Shown here piece by piece: positions 47,922-59,700 of a stretch of 64,000 nucleotides of DNA. Numbering within the stretch: position 1 is the first letter of the stretch; every line of letters begins with the position of its first letter. The position numbers and the translations under genes were made by a program. Source of the stretch: Anthopleura xanthogrammica (lineage: Eukaryota > Cnidaria > Anthozoa > Actiniaria > Actiniidae); NCBI GenBank assembly GCA_964019055.1, contig OZ025207.1, positions 13,329,357 to 13,393,356 on the forward strand, in the 5' to 3' direction. The notes beneath the pieces were generated by a model, which saw only the letters and a program-made list of their open reading frames with translations, was not told the origin of the DNA and did no database searches.

Positions 47922-49088
47922 TCAAGTCAGTACATCAGGTTCTTTATTCGCTACTGCTGCAAGATGTTCCTGGTCCTTTAAATGAACCAATGCTCTCTCT
48001 AACCCACGATTCTTTATCTGACTAAACGCGAGCTGGCGGTGAAAAATATTAGTTGGACCAACCAAATTGTTGGCTCGATGGCCAAAACTCGCTCTTCCTC
48101 GGCCGATATAAACATTACGAGGTCCTTGGGGAATACCAATATCAGGAACAATCGTATGGTGCTTTTTACACGAGAGAATCCTCTTGAATTCAACACGATA
48201 AGTCCTATGATTGAAGGCATAAACATATGGATTGATAGCCGACGATAAAAATATCAAGTAAGTTGCTACGATAGATCCTGTATTAGTCATACTACCGCCT
48301 AATCCAGTTCTTATAATAGACACCACACTATACACTGGAATCCAGCAGATTGCAAACGCCATTACCAAAATGAACAGAGTTCGTGTGATCTTAATTTCCT
48401 CTAAACTAACAGTTCCAAATCGTTTGGGCATGTTCAAGGAAGTCTGTACATTCTTTTTATGATGGCGAATGGCGCGAAACACTTGGATGTAAGATGCCAC
48501 AATGACTGTCATGGAAAGAATGACGAAGAAAAATAAAACTAAAAATAGAAACGTGACGTCACCAGCAGAACTTTTAAAATCTAGAATACACATGTACAAG
48601 GAGACGCCAGGTTGGAACTTGAAATTAGCCAGGCCAAATAATGGCGGGATTGACACAAACAGTGCCACGAACATCCACATTACAGCTAGAATACTCACAG
48701 AACGTCTGCCTCCAAAGAATTTCTTATAAAATTGTGGTTTTACAATTCTAAAGTATCTGTTAACGGCTGTGAGAGAGAGTGTATACATAGAACTGTAGAT
48801 AAGGAAGTGCGTAAAGAATCCCTGGATCTGACATCCAACTTTTCCAAATACCCATTTTCGACTTACAATTGCTCCGAGTGACAACGGGGCGGTGATACAA
48901 GCTGCTAAGATGTCAGTGATAGCGAGAGAGATGACGTACACGTTCGTAGCTGTGCGCAGTCGATGATTACGGTAAGACGCGACGCACACGAGCAAGTTTC
49001 CAATGAAGGCAGCCACATCGATAATGAGAAGAATGGTTACTTCTAGGATAACGATACCTGTGCTTGATGATGGTATTTCTAAAAACAT
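47922..49088 (-). CDS. Rhodopsin-family GPCR, melatonin-receptor-like, intronless (third paralogue)
   Basis: Single-exon receptor of 388 residues with all seven membrane segments. Landmarks: GN (N31), TD in TM2 (D59), Cys86, NRY (110-112), W138, Cys167, CWIP (249-252 region), NPYVY (286-290). It is clearly homologous to copies A and B end to end (shared FFxHFLIY, LTAVNRYFRIVK, SLYMCIL, SLEEIKIT-type loop), but is an older paralogue with many changes throughout. The tail is about 85 residues, longer than in the pair and rich in basic residues. The same orientation as copy B, 2.1 kb away, makes this a local receptor cluster. A membrane GPCR is certain from the sequence; its ligand and coupling are not predictable. 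Melatonin-like naming rests on NRY and overall style only. Confidence 0.88.
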   Translation of the reverse strand: MFLEIPSSSTGIVILEVTILLIIDVAAFIGNLLVCVASYRNHRLRTATNVYVISLAITDILAACITAPLSLGAIVSRKWVFGKVGCQIQGFFTHFLIYSSMYTLSLTAVNRYFRIVKPQFYKKFFGGRRSVSILAVMWMFVALFVSIPPLFGLANFKFQPGVSLYMCILDFKSSAGDVTFLFLVLFFFVILSMTVIVASYIQVFRAIRHHKKNVQTSLNMPKRFGTVSLEEIKITRTLFILVMAFAICWIPVYSVVSIIRTGLGGSMTNTGSIVATYLIFLSSAINPYVYAFNHRTYRVEFKRILSCKKHHTIVPDIGIPQGPRNVYIGRGRASFGHRANNLVGPTNIFHRQLAFSQIKNRGLERALVHLKDQEHLAAVANKEPDVLT

Positions 49089-50982
49089 TGTTCGAAAAAA
49101 CCTCGTTTTCTTCTTATCTTTCTCCTTTGCATTCGTCTCGTGAATCTTCGGTCAATACGTTCTTATTATTTCCAGTTGATGGCTGGAAAGGCTTCTCAAA
49201 ACTAGTTGATACAGTCACGCATATGACAGTCAACCATTTGCCTTATTCTTTTTTCACCGAAGAAATTTAGAAAATTTTAAATTCTCACCCAGTACTCCAC
49301 GAGGCGTTCTGTGTCAAATAATCTATTGCAGTGACAAGCTATTTAGTAGTGCTACTCTTTTCATTAACAGCCAAATGCATTAACAAACACTACAAGTACA
49401 TATCTGGCACGTACCACTGATGTATGATAACTTGTTTGACACCCAGCTAAAACACTTATCGCAATAATATGTTGGCACGAAAGTTTTTCCAAATGGAAAC
49501 AGTTCTTTTGATTTTTAAAAAGCCACTCTTGTCTAAAATTTATCTTGGCATTGGCAGCTCTATTCAAAAACAATTGGGTCCTCCTTTCCAATGTTTTCTG
49601 CGTCGTTTTGTTCGTTATTTTCTTTTTCTTTTCTTTTCTTTTTTCTTTCGACCAATGAAAATTCAGTCTACCAGTTTGTGATACACATATTTCCACAGAG
49701 AGAGCACGTCTCCGAACTATTCTTCAGTCAGAATTTTGGATTTTCCTTTTTCCTTTGTGGATTTTCCTTTTTCCCTTGTGGGTGTTTTTCCAAGCTCGCA
49801 TACGATGGCAATGTTCCACTAAATATTTAACAATCAAGTCACACGAGAACTTGAGTCATCCAATCAGAGTAGACTAATAGTAATGAACGATATCTCCTCA
49901 AGTAACAATGAAAAAGTAGCTTGACGATTGCGTCGCACTTCTAGACAGCCAAGCCTTTTATTTCGGAAATGTGAAACAAAAGATGTTATCGATCATATTG
50001 GCAAGTTTTCCATTTCGTCAACTCCCCAGCACTTTCCCGTTGTCTGTATTGTGTGTTTTGGTTTATTGAGAAGTCTTAACTTCATCCAACAGCTAGCCTA
50101 CGATTGATAAGAAAGATTATCACATAGAAAATGCATTAAGTCATTTCCTTCGACATATTTATTGGATTAGCTTACATTGTAATCATCTTTTACACCAGCC
50201 AACCTAAAAGATGTTTTTTTTTAGCTTATTCAAGATGGAAAAAAGAACTTCAATGGGGTTGCAATATCTGTGCTTCGATGATTACAAAATGATACAAATA
50301 TTTGCCGTAAACAGGATGGATATATCTGGCACATTATTACGATTATGAGCATTAAAATATTGGCCCGAACTAAAATCACAAATAAAACTATATTTCTTAG
50401 ACTTGAAGGCTTTTGGTCGTAGCATAGACATAATATTTTGATATGGTTTATAGAATTTTTACGATAATCATAATCAAGGAGCTTGACCCAAATACTCAAA
50501 AATAAGCTTCTGTAAAATATACAAAGCTTTCAGAATTCACTTACTGCTTACCGTCTACAATTGGCGTCAGCGACGACATTCTTCTGACAAGTTCAACCTT
50601 TTTGTTATAGTATATTGTTAGGATGTAAAAGCGAGACGGCTGCATATATCAAAGTGAAAAAAGCACAGAACGCGTGTAGCGGAAACGATATGACATTGCC
50701 TGAAGTGGTTAAAGTATATTGTACAAACTGTAGATGTACGAAGCAGCCAATATCTGTCGAATAGCTTAGTTTGAAGCGGAAAATTAATATTTCCAAAAAC
50801 AGAACAATATACAGTACTAGTAATCCTTTATTTCTTGATCCCATTTAGGTGAAGACCTCTTTAAAAAAAATTCTTTTTCAACGCTCGCTTAAACTCGGAA
50901 GAATACACCGATATTGAAACAAATTTTGAATTATCGAATTGGGGAGCCAAAGTTTTAAAGAAATTTTAAGATGACCTTGTTC
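49089..50982. other. Non-coding stretch, no gene supported
   Basis: Upstream region of the third GPCR and beyond. Short frames at 49364-49830 are T/C-rich low complexity. I see no element or RNA gene. Confidence 0.45.
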
Positions 50983-51410
50983 TATAGACCGCTTTCACTT
51001 GACGTCAAAGCAGCTCGATTTGGAGTACAAAACAAAAGAATTTCAATCTCCTGAGAATAGACCTTTTTACCGATACGGCGGCCATCTTGAATTCTATTGT
51101 TTTAAGTAAGACATTATGGTGAGGGGGCAATTATTGGAAAATTTATAGCATGCACAGCTGTCAGGGTGTCTTTATATATAATTTAACGTTATCCACTGAG
51201 AAACACATCTAAAAACCATTGAATTTGGTGATAGTTGGAGCAATATGTGGAACATGAAAGTGTAAAATTATTTGAGAAAGTAACCGCCACACTATGCTTT
51301 AGAAATATCTCCGCGTTTGCCCCCTCAGCACTCCATAATTCTATTGGAACCTATGGCTTCAGTTGGCCTCCAAATTGAGCTGCATTCCGACGTGCTGCAA
51401 GGGGTCTATA
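50983..51410. mobile_element. TATAGACCCCTTGC miniature element, copy 2 of 4, interrupted
   Basis: Outer arms TATAGACCGCTTTCACTTGA / GTGCTGCAAGGGGTCTATA and CAGCTCGATTTGGAGTACAA / CCTCCAAATTGAGCTGCATT match the other copies. The element is split after CTCCTGAGAA (51057) and resumes at ATTGGAACCTAT (51343). The 285 bp insertion is described separately. Confidence 0.7.
51058..51342. mobile_element. Insertion related to the 861 bp element, nested
   Basis: It begins TAGACCTTTTTACCGATACG then GCGGCCATCTTGAATT, the same end as 35586-36446. It continues with GCAATTATTGGAAAATTTAT, CACAGCTGTCAGGGTGTCTT and a right part (CGTTTGCCCCCTCAG, CTCCATAATT) that is the complement of the other element's left sub-terminal region. 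The extreme right tip is missing or decayed. It lies inside another miniature element, so it arrived later. Confidence 0.65.
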
Positions 51411-52419
51411 AAAAGATATTAGGTCGTTGAGAAAATCACGTTAACTCCTTGTATGCTTACCAAACGAACACGCAAAACAAATACAATATGAAAATAGATG
51501 ATAGCAAACGAACATTTAAGGGAAATACTGAACGTACGTGAGAACACTTATACGGACGTGCCGTATTTATATATTAGTGAAGATATTCCCTTCGCTTTAA
51601 ATTCAATCACTATAATCTACTTATACAGACTAAACAAATAGGAGGTCTTGTATTACGGAAATTATAGATCAGGAGGAATGACAGAAAATAAATGAATAAA
51701 AGACAAGAGGAACACGCGCTAAATGACGTTCCATTCACATTGTTATTCTTTCAGTTAATTCTTAACGTCGTCGTTATTTTCTCCTGTATGCTTACTATTC
51801 GATTATTGCGTGGTCAGTGTCCGGACACTAAGCCTAAGATGTAAAAAGCATTATTCGAATCTCTAAATTCCCTTATTAAAAGCCGTTGTTGGTAAATGTA
51901 GGTAAATCTGTGATGAAGTAATGGTTCCTTTCACAGTTACCTTATATTGAAAGGTAGCCGTGTCTTTGCATCGAAGAAAAGAATCACGTGGCTGTAAGTA
52001 ATGCAGTGACGTCAATCATTTGAAATCAGACGTGGTGGAAGACGATAAGATAACTAATGGAATTATGAGTGATATTCAAGTCGGAGTTTTTTTCTGTTTT
52101 TCGATTCGGATTTTCTTTCTGGCTTCGTCTATGCCCTGCAGGTTTCTAGATTGGCAAGAAAGACAAGGCTTCTTTTCAACTATCTACTTTTTTTCGTGTT
52201 TATGATTGGCATTCATAATCAAGAGATCTTAGTTTATCTCTGTCTTTTTCCTTAAAATCTGGTAGCTATGACGTTGCGCAATCTTGATCCTGGACCTGAG
52301 CTCCTTTGATGACCGTGAGCAGCCCAGGCACTAGAGAAAAGATTGGAAGGCTTTCGTTAGATCTTACATCAACATTATTTTATGAACGAAAATAACTTTT
52401 TTTGAGATCGCACACGGAG
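51411..52419. other. Non-coding stretch, no gene supported
   Basis: The 61-residue frame at 52020-52205 has no domain or splice support. I see no other signal. Confidence 0.4.
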
Positions 52420-52632
52420 CAACTCTGTCTGCAACTTGCAACACTTGTTGCAAGAGGGTTTACACGGTGTAACGGAGACGCAACCGTTGACAAATGTAGT
52501 AACGAATTCTACTTTTCGCAACGATTGCTGCAACTTTTCTCGCAACAGTTTCAAATTGCACTGTAGGTTACACGCCGCAATGCTCCATGCAACTTGTGTG
52601 TCGCAATGTCGTTGCTAGACAAGTTGCAGAGA
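52420..52632. repeat. GCAAC/TTGC-rich repeat copy
   Basis: Contains CTGCAACTTGCAACACTTGT, TTACACGGTGTAACGGAGAC, CGCAACAGTTTCAAATTGCA and ends with TAGACAAGTTGCAGAG. Composition and word order resemble the GCAAC elements elsewhere, but the ends are less clear. Confidence 0.45.
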
Positions 52633-53054
52633 AAAATAACCATGTACTCATGGGGTCGAGAGCTCCCCACAATTCCATGCGCCAGTAGCAGCTAGTCACC
52701 TATCCTCTTATCAACCGCGAAAGATGACATAAACCAATGAAAATATTCTCATTCCTCGACTCCGCATTTCTTTTGATTTTCGCTAAAAATGGAACAAAAT
52801 CTTTCGGAATTTATAAAAATCAAGTGATATTTAATAATGCATGAAATAATAACACAAATAGATTTGGCACGCAATGACCTTCGTACATACTAGAGCGTCG
52901 TGCGTGAAGTCGCGACAGTTTTGTCTTGCGCCCTAGACATTCACCACGTGCGCGCTTTTTTCCTTAATTTGTTTGGCTTTAATTTTTACTCATTAACACT
53001 TTTATTTTTGTTTTATTTTTTGCGTTTTAGTTTCCTGGTGCATTGTTTCGTCTT

Positions 53055-53183
53055 TCAAGAATCATTGATAGCAGGCCCGGATGAGTTATACTTTTCTTGG
53101 CAGTGTGGATTATCTGATTTCTTTTGATGTCCGTCGCCGCAACTTCCGCAAACAGTTGTTGGTTGTTGCTTATTTTCAGACAT
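53055..53183 (-). CDS. Small Cys/His-containing open frame (42 aa) or first exon
   Basis: ATG at 53183 opens a 42-codon frame with CGSCGDGHQKKSDNPHC (residues 12-28), a C-x2-C-x3-H-x8-C spacing that could hold a metal. It then reads QEKYNSSGPAINDS and TGA. A potential donor (AAAA|GTATAA) after QEK means it could instead be the first exon of a longer minus-strand gene. Against it: the length, no known match, and plus-strand signals overlapping the same bases (a strong TTGTTGCTTATTTTCAG acceptor at 53179). Function unknown. Confidence 0.25.
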   Translation of the reverse strand: MSENKQQPTTVCGSCGDGHQKKSDNPHCQEKYNSSGPAINDS

Positions 53184-53543
53184 TAAAAGTTTAATTTCCT
53201 ATTCAAGTAAGTGGACCACATGATTGAGGTAAGCTCGAAGGGGGGATCTTGGCAAGGGGGTTCATAATGCGAGGTTTGCTCAAACTCAAAGCAAAATACT
53301 TGCGGCGTTGATCCCTCGCTTTTGTACTGGCTATTTTCTAATTATGGAGATCATAGTTGTCAGATACAGTTCAGTGTACGAATCTTTCGAACGGCTCCAC
53401 TCAGTTAGTTTCATTTCTAGATCTAGCCTAGAAAGAGTTTTCATATCTACCAAACGTTTCTTATTTACAAATATTTAGACAATCTTTGTTTGTTTCAGTT
53501 ACAAACTTTTGTTACTGTTGTTGAAATTCTTGCTTTTTTTCAG

Positions 53544-53656
53544 CGCTATTGCATTTTGAAAAATTAGAAAAGGCAGTTCGGACTTCGGATAAGAAGAGCA
53601 AATTGTCTATAATGGGAGAATCATCCAGGCTGCTAGACTATGTCTATGATTATTAG
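53544..53656 (+). CDS. Probable terminal exon of an unidentified gene
   Basis: A strong acceptor (TTGCTTTTTTTCAG) is followed by two bases and then an open frame: LLHFEKLEKAVRTSDKK, SKLSIMGESSRLLDYVYDY and TAG. The composition is charged and protein-like in an otherwise AT-rich interval. A 27 bp segment at 53180-53206, with its own strong acceptor and a perfect CAA|GTAAGT donor, joins it in phase (IKSLISYS-T). Earlier exons were not found. It converges tail to tail on ENTR1, whose stop is only about 75 bp away. No family is recognised. Confidence 0.38.
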
Positions 53657-53731
53657 CTTGTCGGTTACACAGACATGAGCCAGATAAGCCTCATTCATCA
53701 GCGTGATGATGATTCATCAGTGGCATCATAA

Positions 53732-56700
53732 TCATTCAATACCACATGATCTCATTTGAGTATTGAATTTTTCCTCTGTACATATCGTATGGAGAGTCTT
53801 CAAGATAAGACAGCTGTTGGTCGATCTTGTAAAGAGTTGTTTCATGGTGTTATTCACTGCTAACTGTTTTCTTTTGGTGGCTCGATTTCTGTTATCCTAT
53901 CGATGTAGTTCAGTTCAGATGACACGACTCTCAAAGTGTCTACTCCTGAATATAAGTCCCTGCGACAAAAGGAAAAGCATGGTTTAATCATTAGAAAGGT
54001 TTCACTGCAGCCATGTTGGAGGTCAGGAACGATGCAATGCTTTGAATGAAAAAATTACTTGTTTTGCCCTACAACATGGCCGCCATGAAATCACACGGTA
54101 GTGTAGTAGTTTATAGACCCCTTGTAGCACGTCGGAATGGAGCTCAATTTGGAGGACAAAACAATAGGTTTAAATTCTCAGGAGATTGAATTTTTTTGTT
54201 TTGTTCTCCAAATTGAGCTGCTTTGACGTCACGCGAAGGGGTCTATATGGTGCGTTGTTGCGCAATATGTTGTAGATAATAAAATTGTGAGATTTCGCGA
54301 TGAAACATTGCGCACAACACCGCAAGCACTAGAGTCAACACACAAGATGTAAACAATTTTGGAAACTAAGAAAAACGAAGTTATTCTTGCTCCTGTTGTT
54401 TTAGGCTATGTCTACCCACTATAGTGCCTACATCCCCCTCCCCTCCCCCATGAAAATAATACTAAATCCTCAGGGAGGAAAGACAGTGGTTCTATCCTTA
54501 TATGGAGATGAAATAGACAATTTAATCACTTGTTACGTAGCGCGGTAGCAAAGGATTGACTAAAACACCAGAAGATACGTCGAGATTACTTATCAGTCAT
54601 CCCTTGGTCTGTACGACAAGCACGACTAAAGCAAACAAGACAGGAGGCAGGGAATCTTACGCTTTAGGTAAGGAGAAAACAGTATTTGTAATAAGTTGAA
54701 TTTACGATAATTTACTGTGTAAATTTCTCGCCAAACTGATACTGCAGAGTCGTGGCACTCTTTAAAACGCTTGAAAAATATTTTCTACAAAATTTAAGTA
54801 AATCTGTAGTCGTATAAAGTTACAAGTAAGAACCCAGCATCAATAATCACTACTCTTTACACACGTAATGTAATGTCTGCATATTCACCATTGTTAGTCG
54901 CCATGCTGGTTCAGTTGATATCATGATGCACACGGGGGAGGGTACGGGGGGGTTGGGGGAGGGGTATGCGCGTCTTTAGGGTGGAATGGAATGGAATAAA
55001 TACGAATGCACTCTCTCTTACGGTGTTTTTCTTAGGATGCAAACACTGCCTGCCATTTTTGATGTCGTCAAATTATTTAGAATAGATCTAAGTCAATTTT
55101 GCATTTGCAATCACATTTAGCTTGAGTTGTTGGCAGTGTCACTTCTCAAGCGTGACCAGTAAAGAAAGAAACAATGCTCAAGGGAAGGATTTGTATTCTG
55201 AGGCTCCTGTTGCATACAAATGTGTAAAAACACTTTTTCATGTTTGCGCAATCCAACCATCTTGCTTAGTAAATTTTTGAATTGCTAAAAAAAGTTAAAC
55301 TAGATTGGAAACTGTCCTAGTACAAGCCAGGGGTATAGGGTGTGACATGGAGGGATGTCCTAGTACAAGGAGTACAGGGCATAGTATCGCACGACGAGGG
55401 GGCGGGACTTTGTAGATTACACATACTATACCTCAAAGCCTGCTCTGCTCGCCTGGCTGCTATAACCATCTCGTCTGATGCGGATCGTGATTTTGCTTTG
55501 ATGGCATTGAGCGTAGAGTGATGGGTGTCTACGAGCTGTTGGTATGTTTCCATGGGAACCGTTTCGGTCTGCAAAGAAATAGTTTCCAGTAAATTCAGTA
55601 ACGTTTAGATTAAAAGAAAGAGCATAACGCAACAGTCCGACTATGTAACGCAATGTAACGCAATGTAACATAACGTGGTAACGTCACAGAGCAATTTTAA
55701 GTGACAGTGAAAAACTTACGCTACGTGACGAACCATGACCGTGATGGTACCGTAACCGAGCATTTTGATTCAATAAGGTGTTAAAACAGTTTACGTAGAA
55801 AATACCGCGCCTTGCTGTGACTGGTGTCAGTGCCGTGCCGTGTATGACAATATTCGAAATTCCGTGCCGTGTCCGCGCCGCGCCGTGACCGTACCGTGAC
55901 TTCACATATACGAAATCTGCTCTATCACGCACGCAGTGATTGGTTCAAAGGATGCCGTTTCACAGTCAGACGGGAATCTGATTGCAGTTGTCACATCAAA
56001 CAGCACACCGTCAGCGTTCATCCGAGTCACCTCATTACTGGCTGTTAAGCGCTTCATGAATACAGTCATTCAATTACCTTATATGTTTTTAATTCATCTT
56101 TTAATTTATTGACCATAGCTTCTGCCTTTAATGCTCGCTTCTGAGAACACAACAAATAATAATGAAACAAATAAACATCATTCAATCTCAAAAAAGACAG
56201 CCGGTCTCATTGATTATTGGCTAACAAATAGATATACAGGTATTTAGAACACAGCACTATGCTAAATCCAAGAAACTTGCGGCCACGATGGCCAGAAAAG
56301 GAGTTTTGGGATGAGAATGGGGAAACAAATTCTGGGAAATTTTTTCATAAAATATACAAAAATTTGCGCAAAAAAATGAAATCCATGGAAATCTTAAAAT
56401 AGGTGCCATTAAGTTTTAGAGCGCGGCATTTTTTTAGTATAAAAAGAAATTTTGATAGTAAACAAGATATTCATTATTTGCAAAAACAGTTGTTTAAAAA
56501 CAGGGAGAGCGCAAATATGCTTGCGTGCAGACAGACACAAGTCTACCATGGTCATTACAGTCTATTTGTTCGTATTCATTCACTCATTATCTTGGCTATA
56601 TACCTTCCAATTAATCACCTAGACATTTATTGCATTACCTCCAAAGTTTTTAATTGATTTTCTTTAAGTATTTACCGACTTCAACGCATTACTTCATTTA

Positions 56701-59700
56701 ATCATTCAAATGTACGTATTATGCTCTGATCTTTTTGTTCGCAGGGATTATGAAGCAAAAAGGACCGAAATACGTTTCCAAAATTTTTGTTTTTTTCAAA
56801 CGTTGGATTTTTATATCCACATATTCAAATATTCATTTACTCGTTTATTTTTCTTTCTGTCATTTACTAATTCATTCATTCATTCATTCGTTCATTCATT
56901 CATTCATTCATTCATTCATTCATTCATTCATTCATTCATTCATTCATTCATTCATTCATTCATTCATTCATTCATTCATTCATTCATTCATTCATTCATT
57001 CATTCATTCATTCATTCATTCATTCATTCATTCATTCATTCATTCATTCATTCATTCATTCATTCATTCATTCATTCATTCATTCATTCATTCATTATTT
57101 GATTCATTCATTCATTTACTCGTTCATTCATTATTTCAATCACGCAAAGAGGACCAAAACGCATTTCCAAAACTTTTGTTATTGTCAAATATTGGAACGT
57201 TGGACTTTTGTTCACATATTCATTTACTCGTTTATTTATTGTCATTTATTCATTTACTCATTCATTCATTCATTCATTCTCTCATTCATTCCTTTATTCA
57301 TTCATTCATTCATTCATTCATTATTTCATTCATTCATTTACTCGTTCATTCATTATTTCATTCATTCATTTACTCGTTCATTCATTATTTCATTCATTCA
57401 TTCATTTACTCGTTCATTCATTATTTCATTCATTCATTCATTTACTCGTTCATTCATTATTTCATTCATTCATTTACTCGTTCATTCATTATTTCATTCC
57501 TAATTATTTCGTTCATTGTAATTCTTTTGCAGGCTAATTATTTTGTCAGCTGTTGCTGACGTGGGCCTGCTTTCACTCACACTCAATACCACTACTTACT
57601 TACTATTTTATGTACACAACGCTTGACTCACATGTTGATTTTTATAAAGGGAGGAAAATGAATAAAACAATCTATTCATTTCCTCAATTAATTATTTGTT
57701 ATCTTATTCAGTCATTATCTTATCCATTCATTATTTCCTAATGGTCCACTCGTTTATTCATCTTTTATTCTTTCTTCCTGTCTTCCTTTCGTTTCATTTA
57801 TTTCTCTTTCATTTCATCCATTCCTTATTCTTTCATTTCATCCATTTTTCACATCATACATCAATAATGACAGCACAAACTCTTACCGTCGTTAATTCTA
57901 AATTCTGTTCGACCAAATGAACCATATTTTCTAACGCCGCAGTTTCGTCGGATTCTCGCTTCTCTATCATCGTTAACTTTTTCTGTAGAGCTAAAACCCT
58001 GAAGATAAAACAAAACGAATACACATTTACTAAGTCATAATCCTGGAATTTAATATTCCCTCGCATAAAGTAACCATTTATCACCCTAACCTGACGTCTT
58101 GGAATTTTTTTATTATTTTAAAAAAGGGTAAAAAAGGAATGCAGACAAAAAATTCTTATATGAACATTAATAAAATCATGGGGCTTCATGAAGGTTTTAC
58201 ATAATCTGGAATAGTTAGACAGCCTTGAGTTGGCCTCCATTTTAACTTAAAAGTTATTTGCAAAAATCTTTGTGTTCAAGAATTCAAGGGCTCATACAGA
58301 AAACTCCAAAACTTTACGATACATTATTTGATGATAGAAGTCTGGCTGTAAAATCCTTTTTCTGATAAAGCAAATCCAAAAGTCAAGCCATCGTGATATT
58401 ATTTTAAAAGGCCTATAATCCGGGTTTTAGTGTTTAGAAATAATCATCGAAGTCCTTACTTTTTTCGTTCACTGTCCCGAGAAGCCGCCAAGTCTTCCAC
58501 TTCCTTCAGTAATCTTTTATTATCCTCTCTTAACTAGAAACAACACTTACAGCTGTAAGAAGATTGTCATCAAGGGGGATTTATTTTTGATCCACACGTC
58601 TTGCGTCGCTACCAGGCGTGGATCCAGACCAGCTAACACCGTTTCCAGAAAACGTTCAAAATTTTCAAAGTAGCAGTAAAGTTGCGGAAATACGAGAAAC
58701 AAAATCGCGCAACTCGTTGCGTAACATTGCTGCGTTGCAAGTTGTAGAGTGAATGTTACTCGTATTACCATCCGGCGCGCTACAATTTTTCTTTGTTGAA
58801 GAGAGTAGAAAGAGCTTCTGTTTTTTGCAACAAAGTCGCGCAACAAAATTTTGTTGTTGCATGGGGTGGTAATACGAGACACTGCCACTCTGCAGCTTGC
58901 AACGCAACAATATTGCGCGACACTGAACTTGCACGATTTTGTGGCTGCTGTTTTTATAACAGGTATAACAACGCGAGTCGGTTCGTGAAACGGTCACAAA
59001 TTACAGTGTTTGATCAAACTACAGTACTGTGTTTGATTTTCTGTTCCTATTTCTGATTTTTGTTTTGTTTCGGAGATTTGGCGTCATGTTTGTTTGTTTG
59101 TTTGGTTGGTTAGTTGGTTGGTTGGTTCGGCGATTTTGGTCAAACGGTAATTTTTTCGGCTGGATCCACACCTGGCTAGGGAACACAGGTTTGATACTTG
59201 CGTTAGGACGCTTAAAATGCGCTTTCATTGTGAAGATGAAAACGGAATAATTGATGGTTTGCAAGTATTCCCAAGAGAGTCAAATCGCAAAGACATGGCA
59301 GCCATGTTGGTGGTATTAATGAGAAATCATTCGTTAAAAACCACCAACATTGCCGAGATGAGAAAATGTGTAAACATTAAAGTGTCGACATTTACTACCA
59401 CTACTAGAATGCCTTGCACACTTTCTTTGTTCAGCACTGATTTTGTTAGTGTTAGTAAAATGACGCCAACGGTCTATTCAAAAACCCCATAGCTTGAACA
59501 GGGCAGTTTGTTTGTTTTTCCTAGTCTTTTAAAAATAACATTGCACAACAGAGGTTGTATAGAAATGACTTTGCAAGTTATCCTGTAGCCTCTTATCCTC
59601 GACTTTAAGGGGGTACTTGGCATGTAGTTGTATAAACACTTGAAGAGCTGTGATATTATATATAGACTTGATGTATTTAGATAGTTATCTTAGCCCCTGT

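Noticed and set aside
54540..54667. Plus-strand segment ending CTTTAG|GTAAGG, a possible first exon
   Set aside because: Open in one frame but with no ATG and no partner exon found; it lies inside the last ENTR1 intron on the other strand.
55432..55432. ENTR1 exon donor at AG|GTATAG
   Set aside because: It would put the next exon out of frame (immediate stop); the ATA|GTATGT donor at 55427 keeps the frame open.
56710..57559. 274-residue Ser-Phe-Ile-His frame and its overlapping relatives
   Set aside because: Translation of ATTC microsatellites in an intron of ENTR1.
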